A DNA stretch of 64,000 nt from contig DASXVJ010000006.1 of assembly GCA_036504335.1 (NCBI GenBank), positions 1-64,000 on the forward strand, read 5' to 3'. Origin of the DNA: Fen-183 sp036504335 (GTDB lineage: Bacteria > Acidobacteriota > Thermoanaerobaculia > UBA5066). Of this stretch, positions 10,214 through 17,482 are shown piece after piece; positions within the stretch are counted from its first letter, which is position 1, and each line of letters opens with the position of its first letter. The notes beneath the pieces were generated by a model. The model was not told the DNA's origin, ran no database searches, and saw nothing but the letters and a program-made list of their open reading frames with translations. The translations under genes and the position numbers were made by a program.

Positions 10214-11832
10214 CGGGTTTCGTTCGTCGAAGATTTCTTTGAAAGGTAGAGAGACCGGAGGTCGCCCTTCACCACCTTGCCGTACGGGGTGCGCGGGAGC
10301 GCATCGACGAAGAGAAACTCCCGCGGGACCTTGTACTTTGCGAGGCGCGCCTCGACGAAGGCCGCCAAATCGGCCTGCTCTTCAATCACCTTCAAAGAAA
10401 TCTTCTCTTCGTCTCTTTCTTCTCTTCGGACGACGAACGCCACGCCGACCTCGCCCCACTTCTCGTCCGGGACGCCGACGACCGCGACATCCTTCACGCG
10501 CGGGTGCCGGAAGAGGACGGCCTCGATCTCGGCGGGATAGACGTTGACGCCGCCCGAGATGAGCATGTCCTTCTTGCGGCCCGCGATCGTGAAGAACCCG
10601 TCCTCGTCCCTCTTCGCGAGGTCGCCCGTGTGAAACCAGCCCTCGGCATCGAGTGAGGCGGCCGTGGCCTCGGGGTTGCGAAAGTAGCCCGCGCAAACGT
10701 GCGGACCGCGCAGAAGAAGCTCTCCGACCTCCCCGGTCCCGACCTCGCGTCCGTCCTCGTCCGTCAGCTTCGCCTGGGTGAACATCATCGGCCGGCCGAT
10801 CGACCCGGCCTTCGCGACCGATTCCTCGATGCTCATCGCGAAGCAGTTGACGCCGACTTCCGTGAGGCCGTAGCCCTGCTTGAAGCTCGCCCCGCGCCTC
10901 TGCCACGTCTCGATGATGTCCAGCGGGAGGGGTGCGCCGCCGCACGCGAAGTAGCGGATGCTCGAGAAGTCGGCGGACTCCCACGCGGGATGCTCCTGGA
11001 GCATCCGGAAGATCGTCGGAACCCCGAGGGCGACCGTGCAGCGCTCCCTTCCGATCGTCGCGAGCACCTCTCCGGCGTCGAAGCCGGCGTGGAGGACGAT
11101 CGTCCCGCCGATTGCGAAGATCGGCGTCAGGAACGCCGCGAGGCCGCCGGCGTGGTACAGCGGCGTGTAGACGGGCGACACGTCGTCCTCGCGGAGCTGC
11201 CACGACACGACCGTGTTCACGGCGTTCCACGCGACCATCCGGTGCGGCACCATCACGCCCTTGGGCTTGCCGGTGGTGCCCGAGGTGTACAGCAAGCAGT
11301 AGAGGTCTTCGGGACCGGGGGTTTCCGCAGCGGCGCCAGCAGGCGCCGCTGGAAGAGAGGAAAGAGAAGAGAAGATTTCTTCGAAGGTGGTGTGGGCGCT
11401 GCGCCCGGGCACGGCCCCCGCACCTGGCGCCGCAGGAGCGTCGAGAGGCACTGGCCTCACCCCTCTTACCCTTCTGAGCAAATCTTCAACGGTCTCTTCG
11501 AACGCCCCCCCGTAGATCAAGGCTCGCGGTTCCGCGTCCGAAACCACGCCTTCCAGCTCCGCCGCCGTCTGCCGCGTGTTCAGCGGAACGAGGACGACGC
11601 CGGTCTTGCCGCAGGCGAAGAAGACGTCGAGGAACTCCGCGCAGTTGCCCGCGAGGAGGGCGAGGCGGTCGCCCTTCTTCAGGCCGAGGCCTTCGGTCAG
11701 CGTCCGCGCCGCGTCCTTCGCGCGCGCGTCCAGCTCCGCGTAGGTGAAGCGCCGTCCCGTCGCGACCTCGACGAGCGCCGTCTTCCCCGGCGAGAGCCGC
11801 GCGCGCTCCCCGAGGACGTCGCCGGAAATCAT
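10210..11832 (-). CDS. AMP-dependent acyl-CoA synthetase/ligase
   Basis: This 540-residue ANL-superfamily enzyme should activate a carboxylate as acyl-AMP and probably transfer it to CoA. Motifs in order are LLYTSGTTGKPKGVM, GYGLTEVGVN, GWFHTGDLAKRDEDGFF with AGRKKDM, and the C-terminal catalytic lysine in LPRTPYGKVVKGDLR. The ATG at 11832 overlaps the previous stop (ATGA). Three copies of the AT-rich repeat lie in this gene. They encode TTFEEIFSSLSS just before the P-loop, EEKISLKVIEE in the C-terminal domain, and the SKKSSTNETR tail. The substrate is likely a fatty or aryl acid, given the KASIII-like and SDR neighbours. Confidence 0.92.
   Translation of the reverse strand: MISGDVLGERARLSPGKTALVEVATGRRFTYAELDARAKDAARTLTEGLGLKKGDRLALLAGNCAEFLDVFFACGKTGVVLVPLNTRQTAAELEGVVSDAEPRALIYGGAFEETVEDLLRRVRGVRPVPLDAPAAPGAGAVPGRSAHTTFEEIFSSLSSLPAAPAGAAAETPGPEDLYCLLYTSGTTGKPKGVMVPHRMVAWNAVNTVVSWQLREDDVSPVYTPLYHAGGLAAFLTPIFAIGGTIVLHAGFDAGEVLATIGRERCTVALGVPTIFRMLQEHPAWESADFSSIRYFACGGAPLPLDIIETWQRRGASFKQGYGLTEVGVNCFAMSIEESVAKAGSIGRPMMFTQAKLTDEDGREVGTGEVGELLLRGPHVCAGYFRNPEATAASLDAEGWFHTGDLAKRDEDGFFTIAGRKKDMLISGGVNVYPAEIEAVLFRHPRVKDVAVVGVPDEKWGEVGVAFVVRREERDEEKISLKVIEEQADLAAFVEARLAKYKVPREFLFVDALPRTPYGKVVKGDLRSLYLSKKSSTNETR
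10231..11390 (-). repeat. three AT-rich dispersed repeat copies inside the ligase gene
   Basis: Copies are AGATTTCTTTGAAAGGTAG (10231-10249, plus), AAGATTTCTTTGAAGGTGA (10404-10386, read on minus) and AGATTTCTTCGAAGGTGG (11373-11390, plus). Polypyrimidine/polypurine runs flank two of them. Copies at the two ends are in the same orientation and the middle one is inverted. Confidence 0.65.
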
Positions 11833-12800
11833 GGTTTTGGGGCCGCCGCGGCGGCGGGGGCCGCCACCGGCGGCGAGGAGACGGTCGGTTCGGGCAGCGG
11901 ATCCTTGAGGATCTTCAGGAGCGCCTCCGTGAACCGGTCGGGACACTCGACGGCCGGCGCGTGTCCACAGCGTTCGATCGTCGTGAGGCGCGCGGCCGGC
12001 AGCTGCGCGGCGAGGCGCTTCGCATAGTCGACGGAGAGGAGCTTGTCCGACGCCCCCCAGAGGAGGTCCACGGGGACATCGAAGCCGGCGAGCTTCCCGT
12101 CCAGCAGAAACGCGGGCATGCTCTTCGACTCTGCGGCGAGCCGCGCGATCGGGCCCGTGGCCGCCTCGCGGATGACGTCGTCGACGACGAAGTCCGGAAT
12201 GAGCGGGGCCGACGGGTCGCGCAGCGCCGCGAGCGTCCGGTCCGCCTCCGCGCGCGTCTTCGGCTGGAGGGTGAGGTCGGGCCGGTCGCCGAGGAGGGGC
12301 CCGCCGTTCACGAGCACGAGGTGATTCACCCGGGCGGGATGCTGCTTCGCCCAGACGGTCCCGATCCACGCGCCGAGGGAGTTCCCGACGAGCGTGACCT
12401 TGCCCTGCGGGAGCGCGCCCATCGCGCCGTCGAACCCGGCGAGCAGCGTCGCGAACGGCAGTGTCCCCTCCGGGGGCGCGCTTTCGCCGTGTCCGGCGAG
12501 GTCGACCACGACGACCGAGAAGCTCGTCGCGAGGCGCGGGGCCACCTTCGACCATCCTCCGGCCTGGTCCCCGGCGCCGTGGATGAGGACGACGGGCGCG
12601 CCTCCGCCGCCCGAGAACACGACCTGGGGCCCGGCCGCGGAAGGCCGGACGTGCTTCTCGAACCCTGCCGACGCGAGGCGCCGGCGCCCGAGCCAGGCGA
12701 GAGTCGCGAGCGGCCTCTTCCAGAAAACCGCCCCCGCCGCCGCCCCGAGGAGGAAGAGGACGGCGACGAGGGCGAGGACGATCTTCGCGGCGCGCGGCAC
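11829..12800 (-). CDS. membrane-anchored alpha/beta-fold hydrolase
   Basis: This 323-residue hydrolase has an N-terminal transmembrane helix (about 7-28) and a proline/alanine-rich tail. The core shows the oxyanion strand VVLIHGAGDQAGGW, nucleophile elbow VGNSLGAW, acid in LLWGASDKLLS and histidine in ERCGHAPAVE, so the catalytic triad looks complete. The helix would tether it to the inner membrane facing either side. It overlaps the ligase start by four bases and follows the KASIII-like gene by 13 bases. The family is close to meta-cleavage/haloalkane dehalogenase-type hydrolases, and the substrate is unknown. Confidence 0.85.
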   Translation of the reverse strand: MPRAAKIVLALVAVLFLLGAAAGAVFWKRPLATLAWLGRRRLASAGFEKHVRPSAAGPQVVFSGGGGAPVVLIHGAGDQAGGWSKVAPRLATSFSVVVVDLAGHGESAPPEGTLPFATLLAGFDGAMGALPQGKVTLVGNSLGAWIGTVWAKQHPARVNHLVLVNGGPLLGDRPDLTLQPKTRAEADRTLAALRDPSAPLIPDFVVDDVIREAATGPIARLAAESKSMPAFLLDGKLAGFDVPVDLLWGASDKLLSVDYAKRLAAQLPAARLTTIERCGHAPAVECPDRFTEALLKILKDPLPEPTVSSPPVAAPAAAAAPKP

Positions 12801-12813
12801 GGTGCCCCGAAGC

Positions 12814-13809
12814 CTAGACCATGCGGAAGGCGGCGCCCGCCATGTTGTAGCCCACTCCGGACGCCACGAAGGCGACGAGGTCGCCTTTCCTGACCTTGCC
12901 CTGCGCGCGTGCGTCGTCGAACGCCATCGCGACGCTCGCCGAGCCCGTGTAGCCCCACTTGTCCATCACCATGTGGGTCTTCTCCATCGAGAGCCCGAGG
13001 TCCTGCATGACGAGCTCGATCGTCGGCCGGCGCACCTGAGTGAGGATGAGCATGTCGATGTCGGAAACGGCAAACCCGCCGTCGGCCGCCATCTGGCGCA
13101 CGAGCTTCGGCCAGCCCTCGTTGTTGAGCTCGGGCGGATACCGCTCGACGAGCCTGACCGACGTCCGGCCCGCGTTGACGGACTCGACCGAGGCCGGCTC
13201 GTCCGTGCCACCCGAGAAGATCGCCCAGTTGCGGTTGTACGAGCCGTCCGCCCGGAAGCCGGACGCCACGAAGCCGGGGGCGTCGGAGGGCTCGAGCACG
13301 GCCGCGCCCGCGCCGTCCCCGAAGAAGAAGATCATCGGGTCGTTCGGGTCCGTGAGCTTGTGCATCATGTATGCGCCGATGGCCACGACGGTCTTCAACG
13401 ACTTGTTCGTCGCGATGAGGCCCGCGGCGGTCGCGAGGCACGTCGGAAAGGACGCGCACGCGCAGCCGACGTCGAACGTGCCGGCGTTCTTCGCGCCGAG
13501 CTTGTGCTGGACGACGACCGAAGTCGCGGGCGTCACGAAGTCCGGGGAGTCCGTGCCGAGGAGGATGAGGTCCACGTCCTCCGGCCTCTTTCCCGCCGCG
13601 TCGAGGGCCTTGCGGGCCGCGCGGACGGCGAGGTCGGACGTCGCCCAGTCGGGCGGCGCCCACCAGCGCGTCTTGATCCCGCTGCCCGCCTCCATCTTGT
13701 CGACGAACTCGGGCGCGATCGTCCGGAAGCGCTCGCGCAGCATGTCGTTCGACACCTCGATCTCCGGCAGGTAGGAGCCGGTCGAGACGATCCGGGCCGA
13801 CGGGCTCAT
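12814..13809 (-). CDS. 3-oxoacyl-ACP synthase III-like (KASIII) protein with altered catalytic residues
   Basis: This 331-residue thiolase-fold protein is of the FabH type. It starts SARIVSTGSYLPE and carries the nucleophilic cysteine region VGCACASFPTC (about 120). The histidine normally found in the 'HQ' motif is replaced: the segment reads LILTQVRRPTIE. The asparagine of the usual GNTSAAS motif is a tyrosine (KWGYTGSAS). FabH uses Cys-His-Asn for decarboxylative condensation, so this enzyme may only transfer acyl groups or use a different mechanism. The ATG at 13809 overlaps the SDR stop (ATGA). A role in priming a small fatty-acid-derived product is inferred from its neighbours. Confidence 0.85.
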   Translation of the reverse strand: MSPSARIVSTGSYLPEIEVSNDMLRERFRTIAPEFVDKMEAGSGIKTRWWAPPDWATSDLAVRAARKALDAAGKRPEDVDLILLGTDSPDFVTPATSVVVQHKLGAKNAGTFDVGCACASFPTCLATAAGLIATNKSLKTVVAIGAYMMHKLTDPNDPMIFFFGDGAGAAVLEPSDAPGFVASGFRADGSYNRNWAIFSGGTDEPASVESVNAGRTSVRLVERYPPELNNEGWPKLVRQMAADGGFAVSDIDMLILTQVRRPTIELVMQDLGLSMEKTHMVMDKWGYTGSASVAMAFDDARAQGKVRKGDLVAFVASGVGYNMAGAAFRMV

Positions 13810-14570
13810 GTGCCGAGCACCAGCCCGCCGTCCACCGAGAGCGTCGTGCCGTGGACGAACGCGGCGGCGTCCGACGCGAGCCAGAAGTAGGCCTCCGCAA
13901 TGTCCTCGGGCTTCCCCATCCGGCCGACGGGGGTCTTCGCGACCATCCCGGCGATGACCTTTTCGGGCATCGCCCTGACGATCTCGGTCGCGACGAAGCC
14001 CGGCGCGACCGCGTTCACGCGGATCCCGAACCTGCCGAGCTCGCGGGCCCAGGTCTGCGTGAACGAGATCACGCCGGCCTTCGTGGCGGCGTAGTTCGTC
14101 TGGCCGAAGTTGCCGTAAAGGCCGACGACGGACGACGCGTTCAGGACGACGCCGCTCCCCTGCTTGATCATGGCGGGGGCCACGGCGCGCGTGCAGTTGA
14201 AGACGCCCTTGAGGTTGACGGAGACGACCTTGTCGAAGGCGCCGTCCGACATCGTCGAGACGACGGCGCCGTCCTTCCACTTGACGAGCTGGGAGTCCTT
14301 GACGATCCCGGCGTTGTTCACGAGAACGTCGACCCGCCCGAAGCGCGAGAGAACCTCCGAGACCGCGTGGCCGACGGCGTCGGGATCGGCGACGTCCACC
14401 TTCCGGCCCTCGGCGGCGGGCGCTCCCGCCTTCTGGAGCTCGGGAACGAGAGCCGCGGCTCCCGTCTCGTCCACGTCCCACGCGGACACGGCGCAGCCGC
14501 CCTGGGCGAAACGCAGGGCCGTGGCGCGGCCTATGCCGGCTGCGCCACCGGTCACGATCACGACGCGCAT
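13806..14570 (-). CDS. short-chain dehydrogenase/reductase, FabG-like
   Basis: This 254-residue classical SDR has the cofactor motif TGGAAGIGRA (about 7-16), structural NNAG, catalytic serine in LNASSVVG, and YAATK. The C-terminal LSVDGGLVLG is typical of 3-oxoacyl-ACP reductases. Aspartate at WDVDE after the second strand suggests NAD preference, but this is not decisive. It is the first gene of the minus-strand KASIII/hydrolase/ligase cluster and sits two bases downstream of the TonB receptor stop, so it may share that transcript. It likely reduces a ketone or oxidises an alcohol of the cluster's acyl product. Confidence 0.9.
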   Translation of the reverse strand: MRVVIVTGGAAGIGRATALRFAQGGCAVSAWDVDETGAAALVPELQKAGAPAAEGRKVDVADPDAVGHAVSEVLSRFGRVDVLVNNAGIVKDSQLVKWKDGAVVSTMSDGAFDKVVSVNLKGVFNCTRAVAPAMIKQGSGVVLNASSVVGLYGNFGQTNYAATKAGVISFTQTWARELGRFGIRVNAVAPGFVATEIVRAMPEKVIAGMVAKTPVGRMGKPEDIAEAYFWLASDAAAFVHGTTLSVDGGLVLGT

Positions 14571-14572
14571 GG

Positions 14573-17350
14573 TCAGAACGTGACCTTCACGCCGAGCTGG
14601 AATTCGCGCGACGGGAGCGTCGCCGAGTACTTGCCGTAGTTCGGGTTCGGCTTGTACGCGGCCGCCGGGCTCGCGATCGTCGGACCCGCGGTGAACTCCG
14701 CGTTGTCGATCGACGTCACGTCGTAGTTGACCGTATTGAAGAGGTTGAACGCCTCGGCGAGGACCTCGAACCCGAAGCCCGAGAAGTTGAACGCCTTCGA
14801 CACGCGGAGGTTCAGGCTGCTGTAGCGGGGGCCGTCCTGACCGAAGCGGTCGACGCCGGCGAGGCGATCGCCCGTCTTGGCGTCGCCGTTGTAGTCGTAG
14901 CCGAGCCGCTGCGTCCAGGGCTGGCCCGTGCCGTACTCGTAGACCGGCGCGACGTTGATGCCGAACGGCAGCCTGGCGACGCCCGACAGGACGATGCGCA
15001 TGCGCTCGGAGGAGCGCGCGCGGCCGTACTCGGCGTCCATGTTCGCCGGGTCGCTCGGGTAACCCGTCGGAAACTCTGGGCTGAAGTCGTCGTTGACGTT
15101 GTGCTTGCTCGCGAACGTGACCGAGGCCGCGATCACGTGGCCGCCCTTCAGGCTGCCGTTGAGCGCGAAGACGAGCGCCTTGTACTCGGAACGGCCGTCG
15201 TTCGTGTACTCGTTGATCTGGTCGTACGCCGTGATCGGGCGCGTGTGCGTGGCATTTCCGCTCCAGTTCACGTCGCGGACCGAGATCTCGTTGCGGCCTT
15301 TCGTGTAGACACCCTCGACGTCGAAGAACAGGCCCGTCGCCCCGAGCCTGGTCGTGAGACCGAGCGTCGCCTGCGTGGACTGCGGGGCCTTGAGCTCAGG
15401 CGCGAGAAGTCCGATCGAGGGTTTGGACCTGATGCCGGTGTTCTGCGGGTTGTTCGGGTCGAGCGTGAATTGCGGGAAGCCGAGGAGCGCTCCGTTCGAG
15501 TTCGTGTATGTGACGCGGCCGGTGATCCCGTTCTGCTGCAGCTCGGTGAAGAGCGGCACCATGAGATAGCGGCCCGTGAAGAGGCCGACGCCGCCGCGCG
15601 CGACGAACGCGCCCTTGCCGGTGATGTCGTACGAGAAGCCGAGGCGCGGCTGGATGTTCGTCTTGTCGACCGGGCGGCCGTCGATCCCGAGGACCGGCTG
15701 CTTGAAGTCGGGGTCGTTGCCGTTCGTATCGAGGTCGTACCTCACGCCGAGATTGATCGAGAGGTTCGTGAGCGGACGCCAGTCGTCCTGAACGAACGCC
15801 GCAATCCGGTTCGTGTTCGCCTTGACGTCCGCCGAGCCGACTCCGTAGAGGTAGGCGAAGAGGAGCGCCTTCGTGTCCGTGAGGTAGTAGAAGAGCCCGG
15901 GCGAATACACGTCGATCACCGACCGGTCCACGACGCGCTGGAACGCCGCGCCGATCTTGACGTCGTGCGTGCCCGCCTTCCCTCCGAAGTGGAGGTTCAG
16001 GGTGTCGCGCAGCTCCCACTGGTCGCCGTCGCCGAGGAGGTCGCCGTAGAGGCTCCCCCCCGTCTGGAGCGTGGCCCCTCCCGTGTACCAGATCGTGGGC
16101 GTCGTCGTGTTCGGGGGCTCGTCGTACTTGCGCTTGCCGTACTGGGCCCGGAATTCGTTGACGGTGTTCGATCCGAAAACAGCCGTGTCTCCGACCGTGA
16201 CGTTCAGGTTGTCGCGGTTGAGCTCCTGCCCGTTCGACACGTCCGCGACGCCGCCCATGCGGAAGTTGTTCTCCCGGTAGCGCTCGTACTCGACCTTCGC
16301 GGTGAGGTGGTTCGAGTCCGTGAGCGTCTGGTCGAGGCCGCCGTAGGCGAGCGTCTGGTGGAAGGGATGCTTGACGTCCTCGGCCAGCGCCTTGAAGGCG
16401 CCCTGCGGCCGGAAGAGGATCGGCGTCGTCGAGTTGATCTGCTCGAAGGACGCGAAGAAATGCGTTTTGTCCTTGACGATCGGGCCGCCGATCGTGGCGC
16501 CGAACTGGTCACGCTCGTAGCTGATCGAGGAGTCCTGCTCGAGCGCGCCCTTGGCGCGCAGCGAGTCGCCACGGTAGAAACCGAAGAGCGAGCCCGCAAA
16601 CGTGTTCGTGCCGGACTTCGTCAGGATCGAGAGCGCACCTCCGGCTGAGCCGCCGATCTCGGCGTCGAAGCGGTTATTGATGACGCGGAACTCCGAGATC
16701 GCATCCTGCGAGAACTTCGTCTTCGCGAGGCCGAGCGCCGGGTCCGTGAAGTCGACGCCGTCGACGAGGATCGTCGACTGGCTCGCGTTCCCGCCGCCTC
16801 CGATGACCGGGCCGCCCGAGACGAACCGGAAGGCGCCGCGCTCGCGCTCGACGCCCGGCGCCACGAACGCGAGCCGCTGGAAGTCGCGGTCGGGCGTCGG
16901 GAGGTCCTGGATTTGCTGCGGGGTGATGTTCGTAGAAGAGTCCGTCTTGTAGACGTCGACGAGCGGGGCCGTCGCGACGACGCTGATGTTCTCGGTCCGC
17001 TTGCCCTGGAGCGTCGCGTTCACGCGCGCGCTCTGGCCGACGAGGAGGACGACGCCTTTCTGCTCGACGGTCTCGAAGCCCTTGAGTTTCACGGCGACGT
17101 CATACGTGCCGGGCGGGAGCGCTGCGAAGGACGCGAGGCCGCCCGCGCCCGTGACGCCCGTTCGCGAGAAGCCCGTGGATGGCCGCTTCACCTCGACGGT
17201 TGCGCCGGGAAGCGCGCCCCCCGAGCCGTCGCCCGCGACGACATCGAGCGTCGCGGTGGCCGTCTGCGCCACGGCGCTGGGCGCGACGAGGAGGAAGACA
17301 CCGAGCGAGAAGAACATTGAAAGGAAGAAGGCGCGGCGAGCCTTGATCAT
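14573..17350 (-). CDS. Oar-like TonB-dependent outer-membrane receptor
   Basis: This 925-residue outer-membrane protein begins with a signal peptide (about 1-28, ending PSAVAQ). A carboxypeptidase-regulatory-like beta domain follows (about 30-115, with PGTYDVAVKLKGFE), then a plug region (LVDVYKTDSSTNITPQQIQD, then IGGGGNASQSTILVDGVDF) and a large beta-barrel ending FQLGVKVTF. This architecture is abundant in Acidobacteriota and is thought to take up large or sugar-derived ligands. I start at the ATG at 17350, which has GGAGGAAACG directly before it, not at an in-frame start 19 codons earlier. No substrate-processing genes adjoin it, so the ligand is unknown. Confidence 0.93.
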   Translation of the reverse strand: MIKARRAFFLSMFFSLGVFLLVAPSAVAQTATATLDVVAGDGSGGALPGATVEVKRPSTGFSRTGVTGAGGLASFAALPPGTYDVAVKLKGFETVEQKGVVLLVGQSARVNATLQGKRTENISVVATAPLVDVYKTDSSTNITPQQIQDLPTPDRDFQRLAFVAPGVERERGAFRFVSGGPVIGGGGNASQSTILVDGVDFTDPALGLAKTKFSQDAISEFRVINNRFDAEIGGSAGGALSILTKSGTNTFAGSLFGFYRGDSLRAKGALEQDSSISYERDQFGATIGGPIVKDKTHFFASFEQINSTTPILFRPQGAFKALAEDVKHPFHQTLAYGGLDQTLTDSNHLTAKVEYERYRENNFRMGGVADVSNGQELNRDNLNVTVGDTAVFGSNTVNEFRAQYGKRKYDEPPNTTTPTIWYTGGATLQTGGSLYGDLLGDGDQWELRDTLNLHFGGKAGTHDVKIGAAFQRVVDRSVIDVYSPGLFYYLTDTKALLFAYLYGVGSADVKANTNRIAAFVQDDWRPLTNLSINLGVRYDLDTNGNDPDFKQPVLGIDGRPVDKTNIQPRLGFSYDITGKGAFVARGGVGLFTGRYLMVPLFTELQQNGITGRVTYTNSNGALLGFPQFTLDPNNPQNTGIRSKPSIGLLAPELKAPQSTQATLGLTTRLGATGLFFDVEGVYTKGRNEISVRDVNWSGNATHTRPITAYDQINEYTNDGRSEYKALVFALNGSLKGGHVIAASVTFASKHNVNDDFSPEFPTGYPSDPANMDAEYGRARSSERMRIVLSGVARLPFGINVAPVYEYGTGQPWTQRLGYDYNGDAKTGDRLAGVDRFGQDGPRYSSLNLRVSKAFNFSGFGFEVLAEAFNLFNTVNYDVTSIDNAEFTAGPTIASPAAAYKPNPNYGKYSATLPSREFQLGVKVTF

Positions 17351-17407
17351 CGTTTCCTCCTGCGGCGACCAGTTCGTAAAACCGGACACTCGGTTTGTTT
17401 TCAGCAC

Positions 17408-17435
17408 TCTATATTCGAGGAAAACACACTGTCAA
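17408..17435 (-). promoter_or_regulatory. near-consensus sigma-70 promoter of the TonB receptor
   Basis: On the minus strand TTGACA (17435-17430) and TATAGA (17413-17408) are separated by 16 bases within an AT-rich island. It lies about 60 bases before the ATG at 17350. It is the clearest housekeeping promoter in the window. Confidence 0.75.
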
Positions 17436-17445
17436 GGATTACGAC

Positions 17446-17461
17446 GCCCGCCGCAGCGGGC
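17446..17461 (-). terminator. hairpin between the TPR gene and the TonB promoter
   Basis: GCCCGC (17446-17451), loop cgca, GCGGGC (17456-17461). It lies about 20 bases after the stop of the minus-strand TPR gene. No U-run follows, so termination efficiency is uncertain. Confidence 0.35.
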
Positions 17462-17482
17462 AGGCGTTAACGCATCTGAGAC

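Noticed and set aside
8809..14570. oleABCD olefin-synthesis cluster
   Set aside because: The protein classes partly match, but the ligase, SDR and KASIII motifs differ from Ole enzymes and the KASIII-like protein lacks key catalytic residues.
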